NCBI RefSeq assembly: GCF_047717795.1
Contig: NZ_CP159808.1
Span: forward strand, 1,674,001-1,738,000
DNA length: 64,000 nucleotides
Reading direction: 5' to 3'
DNA from: Marisalimonas sp016777705
GTDB taxonomy: Bacteria; Pseudomonadota; Alphaproteobacteria; Puniceispirillales; Marisalimonadaceae
Shown piece after piece: positions 8,415 through 16,470 of the stretch. The position numbers were made by a program, and so were the translations under genes. Every line of letters begins with the position of its first letter. Within the stretch, counting starts at the first letter, position 1. A model generated the notes under the pieces. It saw nothing but the letters and a program-made list of their open reading frames with translations. It made no database searches and had not been told where the DNA came from.

Positions 8415-10079
8415 ATGACTAAAAAAGCAGCTTCCGTTTTTGTTCAAACTCTAAAAAATCATGGTGTTGATAGATTTTTTTGTGTACCTGGAGAATCATA
8501 TTTGTCAGTAATGGATGAATTACTATATTCCCCTGGTATAGAGGTTGTTACTTGCAGACACGAGGGTGGTGCTGGCTTTATGGCGGTTGCCGACGCAAAA
8601 TGTACAGGCAAAGCAGGAGTAGCTTTTGTAAGCAGAGGCCCTGGTGCAACCAACGCATCTATATCCGTTCACTCTGCCCAGCAAGGTGGAATTCCTATGG
8701 TTCTTTTTATAGGTCAGATAAACAGAATCAGTACTGGTAAAATGCATTTACAAGAGATGGATTTTATTAAAACTTTTTCTGATATGGCAAAACACGTTGA
8801 ACAAATAAACACTCCAAGTGAAATTGCAAATGTAACGGCAAGGGCTTTTCATATAGCCGAAAATGGTATCCCTGGACCTGTTGTTATAGCAATACCAACA
8901 GATGTACTAGAGACTAAAGTTGAAATTAATGATGTAAAACAAATTAAGATAAACCCACCATTAGCTTTTCCTGATAAAGTCAAAGAGGTATCTAACATAT
9001 TAGCAAATGCAAAAAAGCCTGTATTAGTTGTTGGTGGACAAATTCATACATCAAATAATGCTAGAGAACTCGTCAAAATTGTTGCTGACAAATACAATCT
9101 ACCGGTTTTATGCACTTATGAACATCAAGATATTCTCTCGCACGATCACCCTAGTTATGCAGGAGAATTAGGATTAAGGCCCCCAGAACCAATTAGAAAA
9201 AATGCCTTAGAGGCTGATGTTGTGTTAGTTGTAGGCCATCGATTTAATGGTGTGCCAAATATGGCGTATAAATTTCCATCCCCAAATCAAACTTTTGTAC
9301 ATGTTTTACCTGATCCAAATTCAATAGGCAAAATCTTTAGAACAGATTTAAGTATAGTTGCTGATAGTGAAAATTTTTTAGAACAACTATCAGAAATTGA
9401 AAATAAAAACGTTAATAACAATAGAAAAGAATGGGTTAATCTATGTCATCAACGTTACTTAAAAAACAATGCTACACTTCCACCAAGAAATGCAAATGAT
9501 GGACTTGATTTTGCTCATTTAATTGATGGCCTAGGTAAATTAGCGCCAGAAGACTCTATAATAACAAATGACGCTGGCAACTTTACCAGTTGGATGCATC
9601 ATAGATTTCCATTTAAATCTTCAATGAAATTAATTGGGTCTGAAATTGGAGCTATGGGGATGGGTATTCCAGCCGGAATTGCTGCTGCTCTTAGATTTCC
9701 AAGTAAACAAGTTTTTTCTCTTGTTGGAGATGGCGGTGCCTTAATGACTGGCTCTGAACTGGCTACTGCCGTAGCTCAAAAAGCAAAAATAAGAGTCATA
9801 GTCGCAAATAACCAACATTACGGGACAATACGTTATCATCAGGAACTTCACTTTCCAACAAGGCATCATTATGCTACAAATTTGGTAAACCCTGACTTTG
9901 CAAAATACGGAGAAAGTTTTGGACTAATATGTTTTACCATTGAAAAGGTTGAAGATGTGATCCCTACAATACAAAAAGCTATGAATGTTGATGGCCCATC
10001 ATTAATAGAATTTAAAATGAGCTTAGAACTTAATACAAGCACAACGACAATTACTGAACTTCAGATAAATAAATCTTAA
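8415..10079 (+). CDS. Thiamine diphosphate-dependent enzyme (acetolactate synthase-like)
   Basis: A 554 aa member of the AHAS/POX family of ThDP enzymes. The N-terminal PYR domain carries catalytic Glu50 in CRHEGGAGF and the SRGPGATN segment. A central domain has VLVVGGQ-like strands, and the C-terminal PP domain has GDGGALMTG at 438-446 with Asn-rich ANNQHYGT near 464, the metal/ThDP motif. Such proteins include acetolactate synthase, benzoylformate decarboxylase-like and sulfoacetaldehyde enzymes, and sequence alone does not give the substrate. No small regulatory subunit (ilvH) is adjacent, which argues against the main biosynthetic AHAS. The unusual SDR gene lies directly upstream. Confidence 0.88.
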   Translation: MTKKAASVFVQTLKNHGVDRFFCVPGESYLSVMDELLYSPGIEVVTCRHEGGAGFMAVADAKCTGKAGVAFVSRGPGATNASISVHSAQQGGIPMVLFIGQINRISTGKMHLQEMDFIKTFSDMAKHVEQINTPSEIANVTARAFHIAENGIPGPVVIAIPTDVLETKVEINDVKQIKINPPLAFPDKVKEVSNILANAKKPVLVVGGQIHTSNNARELVKIVADKYNLPVLCTYEHQDILSHDHPSYAGELGLRPPEPIRKNALEADVVLVVGHRFNGVPNMAYKFPSPNQTFVHVLPDPNSIGKIFRTDLSIVADSENFLEQLSEIENKNVNNNRKEWVNLCHQRYLKNNATLPPRNANDGLDFAHLIDGLGKLAPEDSIITNDAGNFTSWMHHRFPFKSSMKLIGSEIGAMGMGIPAGIAAALRFPSKQVFSLVGDGGALMTGSELATAVAQKAKIRVIVANNQHYGTIRYHQELHFPTRHHYATNLVNPDFAKYGESFGLICFTIEKVEDVIPTIQKAMNVDGPSLIEFKMSLELNTSTTTITELQINKS

Positions 10080-10080
10080 T

Positions 10081-10932
10081 CTATTGTTGAGGAGCTTCAG
10101 TTACTGTAAAAAAACCTGAAAATGGGCCACTACCACCTCCACCATCAGCTGTATTGCTTGGAGCTGAGCTTGAAAATAATTGGGCTCCATAACCAGTAAC
10201 ATTGAACGTAAATTTAAATCCCATAGTAGAGGGTGTTATCACAACAGGGTCTGTTAAGTTCATCACACCAACTAATCTATCCACATTCGTGCATTCACCA
10301 CCAGATGTTTCTCCAGCACCATCTCTTTTGTCTAGAGTTGAATTTTGCATTAAATAACCATCAAGTGTACCAACAGCAACCACAGCACCAATATATTCGC
10401 CGTCACAAGTAGCTCCTTGACCAAATTGATTCAATGTAGATGTACATTCCTCAGCAGGTCCGGTTGTATCAACAGTTCCACAAGCTCCACCTGCGCCGTC
10501 ATTATTTATATAAAACGTTGTGTTATCTGCTTTAGTAAACTCGCCTTTAACACTAAAAACGTTACTTAAAATAATATATGGGTATTGATATGTTCCAATT
10601 GCAGGTGCAGTAGAAGTTCCTACAAGATCTACATCTCCCAAAGCAAAATCGTGTTCAGAACCATTTGTTTGATCAGTTGCTGTAAAAACAGTCGTGCATG
10701 TAGTTTTATCTAATGCAGCTCCTGCCATAGGATTTGCTGTACAAAGACCCATTTCAAAAACACTTGCCTTGTAAAGCTGTGGTGTAAAACGACAGGCTGT
10801 GTTTGAACCAGCAAATACGTTTGCACCTGTACTGCATGCACCACTATCCTCAGCCGTAACTGCAAAGGCTTTAAAAGAAAGGAATGAAATTGATATAATT
10901 GATAAAGAAATTATTTTAAATAAATTAGTCAT
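10081..10932 (-). CDS. Secreted eight-cysteine protein coupled to an inverse-autotransporter barrel
   Basis: I do not recognise a named family. The 283 aa protein begins with a clear signal peptide (hydrophobic 5-20, probable cleavage after AFA at residue 24). The mature part is rich in Gly, Thr, Ala and Asp and poor in Lys, unlike its neighbours. It holds eight cysteines (33, 47, 64, 79, 151, 163, 176, 214), an even number that could form four disulfides after export. A Gly-rich stretch near 263-270 precedes a short hydrophobic/aromatic end. The ATG follows the barrel gene's stop by one base, with a GGAGG site inside the barrel's last codons. The gene looks richer in G+C than its surroundings. 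A surface or periplasmic partner of the barrel is the favoured inference. Confidence 0.75.
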   Translation of the reverse strand: MTNLFKIISLSIISISFLSFKAFAVTAEDSGACSTGANVFAGSNTACRFTPQLYKASVFEMGLCTANPMAGAALDKTTCTTVFTATDQTNGSEHDFALGDVDLVGTSTAPAIGTYQYPYIILSNVFSVKGEFTKADNTTFYINNDGAGGACGTVDTTGPAEECTSTLNQFGQGATCDGEYIGAVVAVGTLDGYLMQNSTLDKRDGAGETSGGECTNVDRLVGVMNLTDPVVITPSTMGFKFTFNVTGYGAQLFSSSAPSNTADGGGGSGPFSGFFTVTEAPQQ

Positions 10933-10933
10933 A

Positions 10934-11833
10934 TTAAACTCCTCCAGCTGAAGCTTTAAAGCTTGTCTGAATTACAATTTGATTTTTACGTCTAACTTTA
11001 TCAAGCATCTTATCCTTCATAGACTTAGCATTAAAAGCTTGATTAGAAATTAAACTCTGAACAATTTTATCTTTTTCAGATTGTCCTTCACCTAAGCCAA
11101 TTTTATAGGTTAGGTTTACAAAATCAACATCTGTGCCTGTATCAAAGTCTTTAGTACCAGCTTCTAATGTTATATTAGGAGCTATAGGTGCATTAATTTG
11201 TAAACTATACGTATTACCTTTTGTGTCAGCAACTTGATACCCTTCCCACTTCCAGTTTTTTACAAATATTTTAGCTGATGGAATATAAGGAACCTGTCCA
11301 CCTAATTCTACTTCATAACCATCTAGGGCTCTTTCAGTATTTCCGTCCTTACCTGTCTTAGCTCCACTTGTAGCAAAATACTTATTAGCGTTAATTTCAA
11401 AGACTGAGCTTCTTATTTCTGCGCCGACACTCATTCTTGAATGTTCATAAGTGCTTTCATAATCATGAAATGCATTTACTCCATAAATCCATTTTTCATC
11501 GTCACTAAGTTGTCTATAACCAATACCTAAGTTGATTGTATTTCGATTATTTTGTCTTATGATTGAACCTTGGAAAAAAGTTAAATCACCTTCAGCACTA
11601 TTTTCTGAAATTGGATTAATCGTAAGCAGGGTGAAATTTGGATCCGCACCAGTTCGACCTTCTATCGTCAATTCAGTATTTGTAAACAATGAATTAAAGC
11701 CATCTTCAAACTTTTGAATAGTTTTATCTATAATTGTATCTTTAAGCTTATCACTATTACCAGCAGCACTCACTTCAAGGAAAGTGAGTGGCATAGCCAC
11801 TAAAGTTGATAGAAATATCGATTTATATTGCAT
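10934..11833 (-). CDS. Stand-alone inverse autotransporter beta-barrel (intimin/invasin type)
   Basis: Outer-membrane barrel of the intimin/invasin translocator class. Signal peptide is at about 1-23 (VSA end), followed by a helical stretch and then amphipathic strands from about residue 53. Recognisable family segments are LGIGYRQL (102-109), YGVNAFHDYE (117-126), MSVGAEIRSSVFEINANKYF (134-153), DGYEVELGGQVPYIP (171-185) and the final strand before residue 248. Residues 277-289 (LDKVRRKNQIVIQ) match the periplasmic linker motif that normally leads into Ig-like passenger domains, but the protein stops at 299. It therefore has no passenger. The secreted-protein gene starts one base beyond its stop codon. 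The barrel identity is strong; the function is unknown. Confidence 0.85.
   Translation of the reverse strand: MQYKSIFLSTLVAMPLTFLEVSAAGNSDKLKDTIIDKTIQKFEDGFNSLFTNTELTIEGRTGADPNFTLLTINPISENSAEGDLTFFQGSIIRQNNRNTINLGIGYRQLSDDEKWIYGVNAFHDYESTYEHSRMSVGAEIRSSVFEINANKYFATSGAKTGKDGNTERALDGYEVELGGQVPYIPSAKIFVKNWKWEGYQVADTKGNTYSLQINAPIAPNITLEAGTKDFDTGTDVDFVNLTYKIGLGEGQSEKDKIVQSLISNQAFNAKSMKDKMLDKVRRKNQIVIQTSFKASAGGV
10941..10945 (-). promoter_or_regulatory. Strong ribosome-binding site inside the barrel gene's last codons
   Basis: On the minus strand GGAGG lies eight bases before the ATG of the secreted eight-cysteine protein and is read in the barrel frame as its last Gly-Gly codons. A consensus-strength site is uncommon in this AT-rich window, where many genes have weak ones. 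Its position implies translational coupling of the barrel and secreted protein, with strong initiation of the second gene. Confidence 0.7.
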
Positions 11834-11921
11834 AAAAATTTCCCATGATTATATAAATTTCATAAAATGATAAAAAAAAATTCTAAAAGATCAAGTTTTA
11901 AAAAAAAATTATCTTAAATGA

Positions 11922-12767
11922 TTATTTTTTAATCACTTTATATACTTCAGTATGATCTGGGTTCCCCCCAAGTTCTTCTAGTGATTCTGATAAATAATGA
12001 GAAACACTTTTTGATAGAGAGTTTTTAGTGGTAAAGTCTTTAATTAAACTATTAGCAATTGAGACATCTTTAACCATTAAATCAAGAGCAAAACCTGAGT
12101 TATATTTTTCTGAAACTACAAATTTATCTAACTTTACCTCTGTAGTGTTATTTTTACCCGTAGCTCCATTAATAATTTTTAAAAAATTTTCTGGCTCAAT
12201 ACCAAAAGACCGTGCAGTTGCTAATGCTTCAAAGCTAGCTATCAAACCAGCGGCAGATACATAATTATTTAATGCCTTAATTGCATGCCCTGAACCTAAT
12301 GGACCTGCAAACTGTACTTTCCCCATTACTGATAAAATGTTTTCAACAATTTTTATATGCTCAACTTTACCACCAGCCATTATCATTAAATTACCGGTTT
12401 TGGCTCGAGCAACTCCTCCAGAAACTGGCGCGTCTAAAAAATTTATACCTTTATCTTGTAAAGTTTTACCTAGTTGTTTTGTTTCACGAGGATCACTTGA
12501 GGACATATCTATTAGAATTGATTTTGTATTTAAATCTAACAACTCATTTGTAACTTGTGCAACAATTTTGCTATTAGGAAGCATGAAAATTATTACATCC
12601 ATATTTATCAAGTCATTAATTGAATTAACTTGATTAACCCCAGTTGATTGTTCAATTTTTGAACCAACGTCATATCCAAAAACATTATAGCCTGCTTTAA
12701 CTATTAATGGTGCCATCACTGATCCCATAGCACCTAAACCAATAAAGCCGACATTTTCTATTTTCAT
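11922..12767 (-). CDS. Beta-hydroxyacid dehydrogenase (3-hydroxyisobutyrate dehydrogenase family)
   Basis: NAD(P)-dependent dehydrogenase of 281 aa. The dinucleotide motif GFIGLGAMG is at 7-15, the substrate-binding signature DAPVSGG at 112-118 and the catalytic Lys164 in SGHAIKALNN. Family members oxidise 3-hydroxyisobutyrate, tartronate semialdehyde or related 3-hydroxy acids, and the exact substrate cannot be assigned. It sits 18 bases downstream of the CoA-transferase gene on the same strand, suggesting a shared catabolic unit. The barrel gene follows after 88 bases. Confidence 0.9.
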   Translation of the reverse strand: MKIENVGFIGLGAMGSVMAPLIVKAGYNVFGYDVGSKIEQSTGVNQVNSINDLINMDVIIFMLPNSKIVAQVTNELLDLNTKSILIDMSSSDPRETKQLGKTLQDKGINFLDAPVSGGVARAKTGNLMIMAGGKVEHIKIVENILSVMGKVQFAGPLGSGHAIKALNNYVSAAGLIASFEALATARSFGIEPENFLKIINGATGKNNTTEVKLDKFVVSEKYNSGFALDLMVKDVSIANSLIKDFTTKNSLSKSVSHYLSESLEELGGNPDHTEVYKVIKK

Positions 12768-12785
12768 AACGTTTCCCTTTAATAT

Positions 12786-13979
12786 TTAAATTTTAATTAT
12801 ATTCCTAAACACCAAACTCTCGATTTCAGAAATAGAGTATCCAATACTAAGCAACATTTCCTTTGTATGTTCTCCAAGATTAGGGGCGTGGAGTGTTTGA
12901 TTTTCAATGTCACTATTATAACTAGTAGGAATACTTGGATAAAGCAATTCACCCTCAGTTGGATGATTGTTTGTTTTAAAAAACTTTATTTCTTTTAAAT
13001 GTTCATCTTCAAAAATATCTTCAGGAAAATTAACTTTCATTGCTGGAATATCACTCTTTTTTAAATTAATTATCCAATAATTAGTATCTTCTTTTTCAAG
13101 AGCATCTGAGAGAATTGAATACAACTGATCAATATTTTCATTTCTAGATTTTAAAGACGAAAACCTTAAATCCTGCAAAACATGTTCTTTATTAATTAAT
13201 TTAAAAAACCTTAACCACTGATCATCGCTATAAGGAAGAACAGCAATATAACCATCTAATGTTTTGTAGGGTCTTCTATTTGGAGAAGATTGCCTGGGGT
13301 AAATTGGAGGAGCTTTCGGCGGGATAAAATTATAGCCATATAAATGCTCCACAAGGGAGAAATCCACCATCGTCTCCATCATAGGCAATTCTAATTCTGC
13401 ACCTTCTCCATCTTTAGTACGTTGAAACAATGCTGCAACAATAGACATTCCTAACATTAATCCCGTTACTTTGTCTGCCGTTGCTCCAGCCGTATAACTT
13501 GGCTGGTTTGAGTAAGCTTCTTGATAAGCTGCCATTCCACTTACAGCCTGTATGGTATCATCAAAGGCTGGTAATCCTGCATAAGGTCCCTTTGAAGAAA
13601 ACCCAACTGCATTAGCAGTAATAATTTTAGGATTAATTTTTTTGAATTCAGAGTGTGTAAGGCCAATTCTTTTCAGAGCTGCTTTTCTTATGTTTGAAAC
13701 GAAAACATCGGCACTTTTTATTAATTTTTTAACAATTAATTGACCATCTTGAGTTTTTAAATCTACACATATACTTTTTTTATTTCTATTTATATTTAAA
13801 AAAACAGCACCCATTCCTTTATTGACACCAGGCCCAATATATCTTGTGTTGTCACCCTCTAACGTTTCAATTTTAATTACCTCAGCTCCCATGTCTGCAA
13901 GTAACCGAGTACAATACGGAACCATCAAAATGGAAGAAGCATCAATAATTTTTATGCCTTTTAAAGGTCCGTTTTTCAT
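12786..13979 (-). CDS. Class III CoA-transferase (CaiB/BaiF family)
   Basis: Transfers CoA between carboxylic acids by the formyl-CoA-transferase mechanism. Recognisable segments are PLKGIKIIDASSI at the N-terminus, ADMGAEVIKIE, NRNKKSICVDLK and the LPAFDDTIQAVSG stretch containing the family's active-site Asp. The reading frame is open to an ATG at 14063, but the extra residues are a hydrophobic, poorly matching leader. The ATG at 13979 (MKNGPLKG) matches family starts; 13991 is also possible. The downstream beta-hydroxyacid dehydrogenase is probably co-transcribed. Donor and acceptor acids are unknown. Confidence 0.88.
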   Translation of the reverse strand: MKNGPLKGIKIIDASSILMVPYCTRLLADMGAEVIKIETLEGDNTRYIGPGVNKGMGAVFLNINRNKKSICVDLKTQDGQLIVKKLIKSADVFVSNIRKAALKRIGLTHSEFKKINPKIITANAVGFSSKGPYAGLPAFDDTIQAVSGMAAYQEAYSNQPSYTAGATADKVTGLMLGMSIVAALFQRTKDGEGAELELPMMETMVDFSLVEHLYGYNFIPPKAPPIYPRQSSPNRRPYKTLDGYIAVLPYSDDQWLRFFKLINKEHVLQDLRFSSLKSRNENIDQLYSILSDALEKEDTNYWIINLKKSDIPAMKVNFPEDIFEDEHLKEIKFFKTNNHPTEGELLYPSIPTSYNSDIENQTLHAPNLGEHTKEMLLSIGYSISEIESLVFRNIIKI

Positions 13980-14132
13980 GCCTAAATCCATTTGTTCATT
14001 ATAAGTATTGATAGCTATTACAGAAAATAAAGAGTAATAAAATTTTAATTTAAAAAATCTCATTTAAGTTACAAGATTTTTCTTAAACTATTGTATAAAT
14101 ATAAAAAAAAGTAAAATTTATTTGAGTTATCA

Positions 14133-14777
14133 ATGATTAATTTAGAAAATCTAACCATCCAAAGAGGTTCCAGAACTATATTTTCTGATTTTAACTCTGT
14201 GATAGAAACTGGTTTAGTGACAATCATAAAAGGAGAAAATGGATCTGGAAAATCAACACTATTAAGAGCACTAGCTGGCTTTACCCCTCTAGAAAATGGT
14301 AAAATAAAACTAAATAAAAAAAACATTCTTTCAAGCACAGCAGAATGGTCTCAAAAATTAATTTTTATTGATACTAAAAACGGCTTATCAACAGATTTAA
14401 CTATTATAGAAAATCTTAAATTTTGGGTGGCTATAAAAGGATGGTCAACCAGTGAAGAAAATTTAAAAAAAGCCCTTAAAAGCGTAAATATAGATAAGTA
14501 TGCTAATTTATTCATATCTCAATGTTCTGAAGGTTTAAAAAAAAGAGCAGCGTTAGCGAGGTTGTATTATTCGTTTATCAATAAAATAGATTTTTGGATA
14601 TTAGACGAACCTACTAATGAATTAGATCAGCCAAGTCGTGTATTATTTCAACAATTAATTTCTAGCTTTTTAAAACAAAAGGGTACTGTCATTATAGCCA
14701 GTCATGACTTAAATATTTTAGAAAAAAAATTTAACATCATAGATTTAACCTTACTAAATAAGCGGAATATAAAATGA
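14133..14777 (+). CDS. ccmA: Cytochrome c maturation ABC transporter ATP-binding protein CcmA
   Basis: ATPase of the CcmABCD complex that releases holo-CcmE during cytochrome c assembly. The 214 aa protein has Walker A GENGSGKST near 34-42, an ABC signature variant (CSEGLKKRAALARL) in place of LSGGQ, Walker B FWILDEPTNELD and the switch histidine in IIASHDLN. It begins the plus-strand ccm operon, divergent from the CoA-transferase, and overlaps ccmB by four bases (ATGA), which is normal for coupled ABC subunits. Short length and the missing regulatory domain fit CcmA rather than other ABC ATPases. Confidence 0.95.
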   Translation: MINLENLTIQRGSRTIFSDFNSVIETGLVTIIKGENGSGKSTLLRALAGFTPLENGKIKLNKKNILSSTAEWSQKLIFIDTKNGLSTDLTIIENLKFWVAIKGWSTSEENLKKALKSVNIDKYANLFISQCSEGLKKRAALARLYYSFINKIDFWILDEPTNELDQPSRVLFQQLISSFLKQKGTVIIASHDLNILEKKFNIIDLTLLNKRNIK

Positions 14778-15466
14778 AAACCTCTCATTCAAGCTGGACT
14801 TATATATTTATAGCTCATATGAAAAGAGACTTTTTAACAAATTCTCGTTCTTTAATTGATTTAATTTCTATTATTGGTTTCATGCTTTTAATAATTTTGT
14901 TGTTTCCTCTTGGTATTGGTCCAGATAAGGAAAAACTGGGTATTGTATCTAATGCAATTATTTGGATTGGTTTAATAATAGCAATATTACCTTCTCTAGA
15001 AAAAATACTTCAGAAAGACTACGAAAGTGGGTGGCTAGATCAAATTGCAACAACAGATGTCCCACTTGAAATAGTTTTATTGTCTAAAAGTATTTCATAT
15101 TGGTTAATAGTATTAATTCCTACAATCCTTTCATCCCCATTATTTGCAATTTTATTAAGTATGGAGTTGAAGTATTTACCTTGGTTGATTTTAAGTATGT
15201 CTATAGGTGGTCTAGGAATTTCTTTAATTGGATTAAATGGATCTGCTTTAATATTAGGAGCGAAGAGAGGAAACATTTTGTTACCAATATTGATTATACC
15301 TCTGATGATACCTATTTCAATATTTGGAGTAGGTATAAATGAAGCTGTTAAAATAGGTGAATCTCCTTTCGGTAACTTGTTTTTATTAATGGCTTTAACT
15401 TTAATATATCTAGTAATATCACCATTTATTTCTGCCTTATTAGTAAGAATTGCTATTGGTAGGTGA
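14774..15466 (+). CDS. ccmB: Heme exporter membrane subunit CcmB
   Basis: Integral membrane permease partner of CcmA, 230 aa with about six hydrophobic segments. The family's charged segment between the first helices is visible (EKILQKDYESGWLDQI, near 75-90), followed by the SKSISYWL-like helix start. Start and stop overlap ccmA by four bases. A 72-base gap separates it from ccmC and contains TATAAT (15514-15519) and an AAGAAGG ribosome-binding site, so ccmC may also have its own promoter, although the -35 region is weak. Confidence 0.94.
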   Translation: MKTSHSSWTYIFIAHMKRDFLTNSRSLIDLISIIGFMLLIILLFPLGIGPDKEKLGIVSNAIIWIGLIIAILPSLEKILQKDYESGWLDQIATTDVPLEIVLLSKSISYWLIVLIPTILSSPLFAILLSMELKYLPWLILSMSIGGLGISLIGLNGSALILGAKRGNILLPILIIPLMIPISIFGVGINEAVKIGESPFGNLFLLMALTLIYLVISPFISALLVRIAIGR

Positions 15467-15538
15467 CTAAAGTTTACTTAGAAAAAAAATGTGATAAAAA
15501 CTTGTTAGTACTATATAATTTAAGAAGGTTCAAAACAC

Positions 15539-16270
15539 ATGTTTGATTGGTTAGCAAACCCAAATAGATTCAAAAGAATTACCAACAAGCTCGAACCTTT
15601 TTTAATCGTCATTTCTGTTATATTAATTACATTAGGATTATATTTCGGTCTTTTCGATAGCCCTAAAGATTATCAACAAGGTGATGCCGTTAGGATAATG
15701 TATGTTCATGTTCCTTCAGCTTGGCTTGCTTCATTATTATTTCTCAGTTTAGCCATTTCTTGTGTTTTTTATTTGGCTTGGAAACATCCATTAGCAGATA
15801 TAATTTCAAGTTCTATTGCACCTATTGGAGCAATGTTTTCACTATTAACTTTAATAACCGGATCATTGTGGGGCAAACCAATGTGGGGAACTTGGTGGGT
15901 TTGGGATGCAAGACTTACTTCGATGCTTGTATTATTCTTTTTCTATCTTGGTTATATTTTATTATCTAACGCTTTCGAACGTAAAATTGATGGTTCAAAG
16001 TCTGCGTCTGTTCTTGCTATTATTGGTGTTATTAATTTACCAATAATAAAGTTTTCAGTTGATTGGTGGCACACATTACATCAGCCATCTAGCATACTAA
16101 GATTTGACGGCCCCTCTATCGACAATCAAATGCTTCTTCCACTAGTTCTCATGATAACTGGATTTAGTATATTTTCTTTATATATAATTACCATTAACGT
16201 TAAGACAAAGTTAATAGAAAAAAAATGTGAAGCTCTACTTTTAAAATCAAACCTTAGGGAATTTGTATAA
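15539..16270 (+). CDS. ccmC: Heme handling protein CcmC
   Basis: Six-helix membrane protein of the heme-handling family that presents heme to CcmE. The 243 aa protein contains the tryptophan-rich periplasmic WWD signature (MWGTWWVWDARLT near 119-131) and the flanking histidines of the family (MYVHVPSAW and WWHTLHQP). It lies after ccmB and directly before ccmD, so the CcmABCD complex is encoded contiguously. AAGAAGG at 15522-15528 is a good ribosome-binding site. Confidence 0.96.
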   Translation: MFDWLANPNRFKRITNKLEPFLIVISVILITLGLYFGLFDSPKDYQQGDAVRIMYVHVPSAWLASLLFLSLAISCVFYLAWKHPLADIISSSIAPIGAMFSLLTLITGSLWGKPMWGTWWVWDARLTSMLVLFFFYLGYILLSNAFERKIDGSKSASVLAIIGVINLPIIKFSVDWWHTLHQPSSILRFDGPSIDNQMLLPLVLMITGFSIFSLYIITINVKTKLIEKKCEALLLKSNLREFV

Positions 16271-16282
16271 ATAGGACCTCAT

Positions 16283-16441
16283 ATGGAAAATATATCTTGG
16301 ATCATGGAAGGTTATAATATTTATATATGGCCTAGCTATTTTTTAACACTATCTAGTTTAGCTTATTTACTTTTTCTAGCTTTTTACAAATTAAAAAAAG
16401 CAAAAAAATTACTAAGCCATCTAATCAAATCTAACACTTAA
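16283..16441 (+). CDS. ccmD: Small membrane protein CcmD
   Basis: A 52 aa ORF beginning at an ATG preceded by AGGA and located exactly between ccmC and ccmE. The translation has a short N-terminal part with the family's Trp/Tyr-containing entry to the membrane (NIYIWPSYFLT), one transmembrane helix (about 18-35) and a positively charged Lys-rich cytoplasmic tail. CcmD proteins are small, poorly conserved single-span proteins needed to release holo-CcmE from CcmABC. Assignment rests on position, size and topology. Confidence 0.85.
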   Translation: MENISWIMEGYNIYIWPSYFLTLSSLAYLLFLAFYKLKKAKKLLSHLIKSNT

Positions 16442-16470
16442 TTTTAGCAGTTGAGTAAAAATTTAAATCA

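Noticed and set aside
10930..10940. Frameshift joining the barrel and the secreted protein into one normal inverse autotransporter
   Set aside because: The downstream gene has its own ATG, a strong ribosome-binding site and a full signal peptide right after the barrel stop, which a fused passenger would not have.
13980..14063. Longer N-terminus for the CoA-transferase starting at 14063
   Set aside because: The added residues are a hydrophobic, non-family leader and would take up most of the divergent promoter region shared with ccmA.
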